Made by a program: the position numbers and the translations under genes
The notes under the pieces: generated by a model
The model's database searches: none
What the model was told of the DNA's origin: nothing
The model's input: the letters and a program-made list of their open reading frames with translations, nothing else
Assembly (NCBI GenBank): GCA_023213315.1
Contig: JAKCPI010027472.1
Coordinates: 1-64,000 of the forward strand
Direction of reading: 5' to 3'
DNA from: Euborellia annulipes
Taxonomy: Eukaryota; Arthropoda; Insecta; Dermaptera; Anisolabididae
Length of the DNA stretch: 64,000 nucleotides
In this document: positions 56,783 to 64,000 of the stretch, in pieces
Layout of the letters: each line of letters begins with the position of its first letter
Numbering within the stretch: position 1 is the first letter of the stretch

Positions 56783-58708
56783 CACTACACCTCCATTTTT
56801 GGTGTAAAATAATTTTATCATAAAGAATTTGAATACGGAATTAAATCATTATTACTGAGTGACATCACCCTCACCTCCACTGTCTCATCACCACAAATTT
56901 TGGACCCTCTTTTAAGAAATTTCTGGGACCATAATTTAAAAACAAAGTGACTTGACAAGATAATTTCGAAAAGAAAAAGTACTAGACGGAATTTGATTCA
57001 CAAATAATACATTAAGATCTTGAGATAAAATAATAAATTATAATAAAGTCTTTCATATTCAAAAATTATTATATTTTTTAGCAATTTTCCTGCTGGCCAA
57101 GAAGAAAAATAAGAAGCAATTTTCCTATAAAATCTTATCCCAAAATTAAACAAGCATCTGCTAAAATAAAATCTTCCCCCTGAATTCCTTCTCCTTTTTA
57201 CTGGTTCATAGATCTTCGAGCCTTATGCAACAAATTCAGAAAAAAATATGAAATTTTGGAAGTATTTTATAGGATTAATTAATTAATTAGCAAGTTATCA
57301 AAAGGCTACCTGTGACGCATAAATGAGTTTATCAACTTTTAATGCACCATAGGAATTTGCAAAGAAATAAATTTTAGAAAAGGGCTGTCAAAATTCAATT
57401 AAAGATGATGGATAAAATAAATGTTTTGGAAATGTTTCTTAAAAATTAAAGTGTTAAAAAAGTTTTGATGCAATTATATTTGAGAGGAGTGGCTTCTTAA
57501 TAATCTGGCCCGTACCATTATTGTAGGCCTACACATAATCTAGTGCTTATTGTTCTCATTTTATCATTAAATAAATTTTCCAATATAAAAACTAGCTAAT
57601 GTTTATAAATTTACATATGTATATAGAAGCAGATCATTATAATTTACATAAAACAATATAAATCTACTTAAATAGAAATAGATAAATCGTCTCCGACTCG
57701 GATAAAGCTAAAAAATATTTTCTCTTTCTCTACCAATATGGTTTGAAAAAACTAGTTTGTTAATTATCTAATTGGAAAAGTAGGCAACCCAAATAAATTC
57801 AACTGTAAATATCTTAGTGGATTACCTTTTTGTTAACCACTGCAAATTTAGTAGAAATGAGTAATATCCATTATTTATAAAAAATAAATAAGAATTATCT
57901 TCAAATCAAATTTTTACTTTTAATGAGAGTTTCAAAATCATAAAGTATTATATTGTTAATTCAAAAACACTTTAAGAATGTGATCAAGAAGAAAACCTAA
58001 AATAATTAGTTAATTTTTTTGCAAATTATTGTAAATATATGCGAAAATGCAAGATGTTTTAAATATTTATGAGAAAAAAAAATTAAAAAAAATTAAGATG
58101 GAAAAGTGAATTATGATTGTGTTAAGCTTAATCTAAAAATAAAAAATGAATGAAATTTTGTTATAGTTAGTGAATTAATGAAAATTTCTTCGATTTAACT
58201 GTGTTAATTTAACTTGTATAATATACTAAACTCATTCTGTGGCCTCGTTTGCCTTTAAGTAATTTAAAAATATTTGAATTCAAGATGGCTCCGATCACAA
58301 GGCAATTAGAAGCCATCTTGGATTCATTTAACAATGGCGGCCTTATGGGGCGGTGAACAGAACAATCACACTTGCAGAGGCCTCGAGCAGTGACGTCATG
58401 AGGGGGCCAAAAAAAATTTTCAATTCCTGTGCTACTCAATTTTTATAAATATAAACATATACAGTATATACCTTTATATTTTTATTTATACCATGTTCTA
58501 TACATATTTAAAAAGAGAGAGTGTGAGTTTGTTTGTATTTAAGGGATAAACTCATAATTTACTATTTTCTTCTAAAACCTTGAGGGGGGCAAATGCCCCC
58601 TCTGCCCCCCTTCAAATGACGTCCCTGATCTCGAGCAATAACCCGAGCAGAAAAAAGTTTCACTTTCACTGTTTCACGAATTCTAAATAATATTTCTTAT
58701 TTAAATTT
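56783..58708. other. No supported gene
   Basis: 58275-58325 holds a short inverted pair (TTCAAGATGGCT / AGCCATCTTGGA) and GC-richer sequence, so the 76-codon minus ORF there probably belongs to a MITE. 58583-58618 is a G/C-run hairpin (GGGGGGCAAATGCCCCC). Confidence 0.4.
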
Positions 58709-58716
58709 ATTTAATG

Positions 58717-59489
58717 CAGCGTTTCCCAACGTTTTATGGCTCGCGTACCACTTGGTAATTTCGATTCAAAAGAGGAGGGAAATTTTGTATTTTTTTTTTT
58801 TTTTTGTGGAATGGGTGCATAAGGTCCGAAGACCTATAATGACCAATAGTCACATGCAGCCAGGAAGAAAATAAAAACAAAAGGAGAAGCAAGCATAAAG
58901 GGGAAACTCAACTGCGGGAACTGAGAAGATGCCTGTTGAGGTTAGACTTGAAAGTCTGAAGATTGTATTTTTTTAGGATTCTCTATTGTGTATAAAATCT
59001 ACAAATATGAGATTAAAATTTTGAAAAATAACCATAGTTTATTTCAAGCAGTCAACATTTAAAATACACAAGAGGGTACAGTATTTATATTTTTAATAAA
59101 TAATTAATAACGAAAATGTGGTCTATATAAAGCTATCTTGTCTGTGTGAGAAATACCTTTTTCAAAACAAACAATAGTAATAAAAAAGGTGGAAAAAGGG
59201 TCGTTCGGCCTATTGTCTACTTTGAAAAAGGCATTTCTCACAGGGACAAGAAGGCTTTAGTGCGTGTGCCATTTGGGCTGCCTAACTACCCGGCTTTAGG
59301 CTCAATACTAATGCATTAGATGGTACAGTACATATAAACAACTTTACTGGATAATATTATTAATTAAAATAAATTTTATGAATTATAGGAAAAAATGTTT
59401 CTATAATATTATTCTTTTAATTTTTCATGTTGATTATTTTTTGTGTGCCATCAACCAGCAAATCGTGTACCAAAAGTTGGGAAACCCTG
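58717..59489. mobile_element. hAT-type element with three nested insertions
   Basis: CAGCGTTTCCCAACGTTTTA at the left, AAAAGTTGGGAAACCCTG at the right, perfect 8-bp duplication ATTTAATG (58709-58716, 59490-59497). Inside, in order: non-LTR 3' tail (minus, about 58800-58975), a PB repeat fragment (about 58975-59075, ACTGCTTGAAATAAACT region) and a copy of the palindromic MITE of 31800-32015 (about 59130-59325). Confidence 0.85.
58800..58975 (-). repeat. Non-LTR retrotransposon 3' tail
   Basis: Starts at a T-run (A-tail on the minus strand), TAAGGTCCGAAGACCTATAA, GAAACTCAACTGCGGGAACT, TGAGGTTAGACTTGAAAGTC. It is the complement of 40205-40380. Confidence 0.75.
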
Positions 59490-60240
59490 ATTTAATGTCA
59501 CATTTGTAAAATTCAAAATTTATTATCTACTTTTCAATCAGTTTCTTTGCACAAAGGATGCCTCACTATGATTAAGGCCGCCTTATTAATTTTATCAACT
59601 CTAGAGAATGAGTCATTTAAATAACACAAAGTTAAAAACCTAAAAAAAATTGTGTATTCTATTTATTTATGATAAAATCTGTGAAAACTTTTATTCTAAA
59701 AGTAATGAAACTCTTTTTTTTTTAAGTTAGCCTTTTTGCACCTAAAATTCGTGATTTCCTAAAATTAAGATTTGATTTGTTATAATAAATAAATTTCACA
59801 ACATATCTAGCTGGTAAATATATAAATATGTATTAATACATATATATTTATATATTATCCGTTTTAAATGAATTGGGACGGTTCTTATTGAAAATATTGT
59901 TATATATATATTCACAAAGGAATTTGAAATAATTTAATGAATATCTGACAAAATTTAAAAAAATTATTATACCCTTTAAAATTCATTATAACGGATGATA
60001 TATATATATAATAATTAATAATCTTTATAGGTAGGCTAAATACCTTTAGAATTCATTAAAAACTTTAAATAATTTAATCTAGTTTAATGATTATCGAAAT
60101 GTATCGAAATAAAAAGATGATACATTTTTTTTTAATTTTTATATTATTATTTAAATGAACAAATTGACGATAATCATCGTACAAGCATATTTAGACCCAA
60201 ATATCAAGGTTAAAAAAAAAAATAAGCATTCGAAATGATT

Positions 60241-63200
60241 TTAAGAATTCTCATAAAATAAAACATAAGCTTCGCTCGAAACAAGGTTGGGGCTGCTTAT
60301 GTTCGACACCCTGGAACAAATTAGAAAAAAATTTCAATTTTTACATGTAAAAAAAGAAATTATAATTCATATATAATTTGAGAAAATTAAAGTCAGAAAG
60401 TTGGACTTTTCATTTATTATTAAAAAAAAAAAAAAAAACCTAATAAAATTCAAAGACAATGTGGAGGAAGGCCGTAATACAGATTAAAGACGAAATGAAA
60501 AAAGACTTCTTCGGCCCGAATTATTTATTTTTCCTCTGTCGACGTTTCGGGGACTAAAAGTCACCCATCTTCAGGACCTACATTACAAACAATACATATA
60601 ATATGTATTGTAATTGTATATTTCCTGAGCCACCATCAGAGTTAATGCAAGGCTGCCATATATATATGTCCGCCATATATATATGCGCGTCCCTCTCAGT
60701 ATAACGTCACAAGATGTCACCGAGTGGGGGGGAGATCACAACAACTTACATAACAACTGAAGGAGGCAGAGAAAATAATTTTTTAACACCTTTGTAAGTA
60801 AATTTATAATGTCTTTCTGTCTGTTGAGCGTGTTTGATGTGTGTTATATATTAAAAAAATAATAATAATAGTGATAATCCTGATTATATGTATTGTTTGT
60901 AATGTAGGTCCTGAAGATGGGTGACGTTTAGTCCCCGAAACGTCGACAGAGGAAAAATAAATAATTCGGGCCGATAGAAGTCTTGTTTCATTTCGTCTTT
61001 AATCTACTAAAATTAGTTTAAAATCTAAAAAGAACATCTTGCAATTAATTAAAAGAAGTTTACCTGGAATCGTTGTACGAGTTCCATTCTCCATTATATG
61101 GATGTTTACACATGGCTGTGTAATGGCCGGAGAAGGGTGTCCCTGAATGATTAGCGATTCCATATAAATTATATCGGCAGGCTTCACCACGACTAGCTGC
61201 ATAAGAGCTTAAGTCTAAACCCTTAATCGGAAAATCAATGGTTACATTTAATTTTCCTCTGAATCGCTCGTTGGGGCTGAAACGCTTAAGATCTGAAGAT
61301 TCATTAAAGAAATATTTTAAATAATAACAGAGAAGAATTTTTATTATTATTACATTAGAATTGATATCTATGAAAACATACAATTAATATTTATTATCAG
61401 ACAAAAAAATTAGATAGTGTCGGGAGTTGAACCACGGATCTGCTGATTTATATTCGGCTTGCCCTACCACTAGACCAGACCACCTTTGTGAGAATTTCTA
61501 TTGAGAAATTCATCTACACTGCGCATCAAAAAAAAAAAAAAAAAAGGTAAACACTTTGTTTCTTCTTCAGAAGATCTTTTGTAATCTATCTTAATGATAC
61601 TGTAATGTATTTAATCATTTAATATGAAATATCTTATACATTTCTAAGTCAAATCCATATCATTTTAATATCGTATCATTGAGGTAGTTTAGAACAAGTC
61701 TTCTTAAGAACTTAAGAAGAAACAAAATGTTACATTTTTTTGACGCGCAATGTAGAATGGTGAAATTTGTAATTTCGATATTTCTCACGATGAAAAAATT
61801 AGCGTGGTAATAAATTCAAATAGTGCTGTGTTAGTAGTAGGGCATACAAATAAAAAATTGGCAGATCCGCGGTTCGATGTCCGGTCGTCCGTACTTTTCA
61901 GTTCAGAAAAAAATAAAAATATAATTAAAAAAATGAAATTAATTTATGAATCAATTCTACTTATCAAATTAATTTTATAAAGTGTAAAGAATGTTTATAA
62001 AGGATACGTAAAACCAAAATCCTTGGAAAGCGTTGAATTGAAAAACTCTTAGTGCATTTTCTTCGGATTCTACATTTAGCGCAAGTCTGTAAAAAAGGCA
62101 AATGTTAGAAAAAAAATTAAAAACAAAAATTGTACACTCGGAGCCACAAGTGTTCGAGAATTGAGCCTAGAGGTTAGTCAACCAAACCAATATTTTAAAA
62201 ATAAATAAATCATATCTAACTGAAGGAGCAAAGTGACTTTTAACAATACAAAGCATTTTGGTTGCCTAAGCTCAAGACTCCATTCTTGAGCACATCAGGC
62301 GCATTGTGGCGCCGACAGGACAGTGTACAAAGCATTGAAAAATTTTTCAATCCCTTTTCCCATGAAATTCAACTTGAAAACGTACCGGTTTTTCATCCCC
62401 ATCTAAAATCTCTTCTTTAGTGAAATGGTCAAGACACTGTTGCAGGCGAATTTGGCCAGTTCTTGATGGTATTGGGAGAGAGAGATCCCAAAATGGGTCA
62501 AAGGTTACAGAGGTATGTCCACAATATGTACAACGCAGAGTTGACTTTAACTGACCAACAAAAATCTCGACAATTTTACTATTGTCCATGGCGAGGTATC
62601 TCTTCCAAGATTCAGTTGCTTTAGAATCATCACTAGAAAAAAAATCTCTATTCAAGGAAATGCAACTCATGAAGAATAATAAATTCGTACCTTAAAGAAT
62701 CATCAATTTCAGTTACATTAGGTTTAGGGCGTTGAATTATACGATTTACATCTTCATGCAATCCTTCCAATAAATATCTCAAGAATTCTTGGGCATCTTG
62801 TTGGTTATAACCCATGAATCGTGGTGCAAATCTTTGAATTTGGGTTTTTAGGCCAGTGGGTGTCACACATCGTGAGGAGAATCGAGAATTCGAATTTGGT
62901 TCCCAGAGTTCGTTGATTACATTACTGAAAGCTGTGTGAATCAAAGAGAAAAAACATTTTATATTTTTTTTCCATTTTGTTAATAAGAAATAGAAAAACT
63001 AAAAAAAAGGATTCTATATATTTTTTTAAACATATATATATTGATTGTGCTGTTCCAGTTTTTTAGCCACCTAAAAATTTCTGAGAGAAATGCCAAATAA
63101 TATTTTTGAAATTCAAATTTGGAAAATGATGATCCAATTTTTGGACCAACACTCCAAAAATTCCTACTTCCTTTCATTCCAAACATAGAAATTTTCCAAT

Positions 63201-63751
63201 TCTAATTTTTAAAAATAAGGAATTCAAGAAACGGAAGGGGCGGCAACGGCATAACATATTTATTTAAATAATAATAAATTCATAAAATAGCCGAAAAAAA
63301 AAATAGATAGAGCCGGGAGTAGAACCAATTATTTGTACAAAGTTACGGAGAAATATGTAATCCCAATTCGCATTTTAATAGCCGAGTGCGGTACTGTGTT
63401 CTAGTGGTAGGTCATGCCAAGAACAAATTAGCATATCTACGGTTCGGTTCCTGGCGGTATCTAGTTTTTCCAGCTGTTTGAGTTAAGAGGAAATAGGAGC
63501 TAAAACTGTTCTTATATTATTGCTAAGAGATGGCGTTAAGATCGTGCTTAGCCAATCACAGAGTAGGTTGTAGAGAATGGACGTCAGTCATTTTTTAAAA
63601 TAATTTATTTATTTATTTAATTACCTCTTATTAGGTTTCCCTTCATGCTAGAATTTATTGTATTAAGGTCATGTTGGTATCGGTTATCTAGTAAATATTC
63701 AAGAAGAGGTCGAGTGTTACTCAAACACTGAACGACACAATTCATAAAGCA
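60241..63751 (-). CDS. Usp2: Ubiquitin-specific protease, USP2-type (3' six exons, 5' end outside window)
   Basis: Exons in transcript order: 63751-63625, 62931-62691, 62632-62386, 62086-62008, 61292-61064, 60310-60241 (stop TAA at 60243-60241). All introns have GT/AG ends and phases match, giving 330 residues from the catalytic cysteine to the C-terminus, the length I recall for the same stretch of human USP2. The first codon visible is the catalytic Cys of the Cys box (CFMNCVVQCLSNT). GYNQQDAQEFLRYLLEGLH follows, then the two zinc-knuckle pairs (CTYCGH and CAKC), FDPFWDLSLPIPS, HLKRFS, the His box (SGTPFSGHYTAMC) with the catalytic His, and NDSR with the acidic triad residue. The C-terminus ends SEAYVLFYENS. 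These motifs fit USP2 better than USP21. The family removes ubiquitin from protein substrates in cytosol and nucleus. The upstream GLxNLGNT exon is not within the last 250 bases, so the N-terminal region is missing here. Confidence 0.93.
60541..60574 (-). ncRNA. Hammerhead ribozyme-like motif, intact core
   Basis: The minus strand reads GTC (stem I), CTGAAGA, T, GGG-T-GAC, loop TTTTA, GTC-CCC, GAAA, CGTC, GAC (stem I). Stem I is 3 bp; stem II is 6 bp with one bulged T; ACGT is a self-complementary stem III. It is on the sense strand of the protease gene, so it would be present in the pre-mRNA. Confidence 0.78.
60911..60944 (+). ncRNA. Hammerhead ribozyme-like motif, intact core
   Basis: CTGAAGA (60911-60917), T, GGG-T-GAC, loop GTTTA, GTC-CCC, GAAA (60937-60940), CGTC, with stem I GTC/GAC. 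It differs from the inverted partner by a loop base only. Cleavage is predicted after C60944. Confidence 0.78.
61415..61500 (-). repeat. tRNA-derived SINE, family 3 (intronic)
   Basis: The minus strand reads GTCTGGTCTAGTGGTAGGGC (A-box-like) and GATCCGTGGTTCAACTCCCG (B-box-like). The family is also at 61815-61905 and 63395-63475. Confidence 0.75.
61514..61755. mobile_element. Tc1/mariner-like MITE (intronic)
   Basis: CTACACTGCGCATCAAAAAA and TTTTTTTGACGCGCAATGTAG form the ends. The next pairs are TTTGTTTCTTCTTCAGAAG / CTTAAGAAGAAACAAAATG. It lies in the intron between protease exons 62086-62008 and 61292-61064. Confidence 0.7.
61815..61905 (+). repeat. tRNA-derived SINE, family 3 (intronic)
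   Basis: GTGCTGTGTTAGTAGTAGGG, GCAGATCCGCGGTTCGATGT CCGG. Inverted relative to 61415-61500 in the same intron. Confidence 0.7.
62135..62324. mobile_element. TA-flanked MITE, family CAGTCGGCGCC (intronic)
   Basis: CACTCGGAGCCACAAGTGTT, GGTTAGTCAACCAAACCAAT, GGTTGCCTAAGCTCAAGACT, TTGTGGCGCCGACAGGACAG. The right tip carries a short extra segment. It lies in the intron between protease exons 62632-62386 and 62086-62008. Confidence 0.75.
63300..63480 (+). repeat. tRNA-derived SINE, family 3 (intronic), with a short inverted start
   Basis: TGTGTTCTAGTGGTAGGTCA and TCTACGGTTCGGTTCCTGGC form A- and B-box-like blocks at 63395-63460. GAGCCGGGAGTAGAACCAAT at 63311 is the complement of the same B-box region, so two partial copies face each other. 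Confidence 0.65.
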
Positions 63752-63819
63752 CTGAAAAAATTTAAATTAATATAAATAAAATGGCATAAAAAAAGATGTT
63801 GAGGGGCTTATAATTTTAA

Positions 63820-63910
63820 ATGTTCCTATCCCTTGGAGGAGAGTTATTGTAGAGATCTTGCTTCATGGTTTTAATGGTCAGAAATTCGCTTCTCGCCTAG
63901 AGTGATGAAA
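63820..63910 (+). repeat. SINE-like fragment
   Basis: GGTCAGAAATTCGCTTCTCG CC resembles GGTCAGGAGTTCGCTTCCCG at 45615. Both may be B-box ends of another tRNA-derived family. Weak evidence. Confidence 0.35.
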
Positions 63911-64000
63911 TTTAATTTAATTATTAATTAAATGAAAGGAGACAATTAAAAATAATTTTTAATCATGGATTATTTAGAATGAGATTATTTTGAAAAAAAT

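Larger units (their letters stand above)
60480..61010. repeat. Fold-back element with two intact hammerhead cores (intron of the protease gene)
   Basis: Outer arms AGATTAAAGACGAAATGAAA / TTTCATTTCGTCTTTAATCT, then TTATTTATTTTTCCTCTGTC GACGTTTCGGGGACTAAA against its complement, then the cores and AGGACCTACATTACAAACAA TACATATAAT / complement. The centre (60610-60885) is unique and includes paired CATATATATATG tracts. It lies wholly within the last intron (61063-60311). Confidence 0.9.

Noticed and set aside
58209..58439. 76-codon minus-strand ORF near an inverted CAAGATGGCT pair
   Set aside because: Looks like part of a short inverted-repeat element. No domain or splice support.
61415..61500. 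tRNA gene candidate
   Set aside because: Same reasoning: repeated family with degenerate anticodon arm and no proper acceptor stem.

Overview
The window is AT-rich eukaryotic nuclear DNA with short spliced exons, GT..AG introns and very dense, nested non-autonomous transposable elements. A metazoan, most likely an arthropod, fits best (compact multi-exon genes, a TATA box plus a TCAGT-like initiator, mariner/hAT/Tc1-like MITEs, hammerhead-bearing repeats). The species cannot be fixed from sequence alone. I see no rRNA gene, intact tRNA gene, CRISPR array or bacterial-type operon.

Two real protein-coding genes are visible, both on the minus strand. (1) 38660..32954 is a complete eight-exon gene for a small secreted cysteine-rich protein (about 210 residues, N-terminal signal peptide, 13 cysteines) that I do not recognise; all seven introns have GT/AG ends and matching phases, and there is a plausible TATA box and poly(A) signal. 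(2) 63751..60241 is the 3' part (six exons) of a USP2-type ubiquitin-specific protease. It runs from the catalytic cysteine to the stop codon; the 5' exons lie beyond the window.

The remaining sequence is mostly repeats and low-complexity A/T DNA. Main classes: (a) a repeat of about 0.65-1 kb, called here the PB repeat (palindrome-bounded), with near-perfect hairpins at both ends that share an ACTTTCTCTTACC arm, in about 20 full or broken copies on both strands; (b) fold-back elements carrying hammerhead-ribozyme-like cores (CTGANGA, stem II, GAAA, self-complementary stem III, NTH), at ten or more loci; (c) hAT-type elements with 8-bp target-site duplications (TSDs); (d) TA-flanked Tc1/mariner-like MITEs, one internally deleted mariner and one mariner made of two inverted 3' ends; (e) TTA-flanked Harbinger-like MITEs, one holding a 21-bp minisatellite and a G25 run; (f) several tRNA-derived SINE families; (g) 3' ends of non-LTR retrotransposons.

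Layout: 1-32 kb is gene-free repeat territory; 32.9-38.7 kb is the secreted-protein gene, with a full PB repeat and hAT MITEs in its introns; 39-60 kb is again repeats, with a repeat-poor A/T stretch at 52.3-56.1 kb; 60.2-63.8 kb is the protease gene, with a hammerhead fold-back, SINEs and MITEs in its introns.
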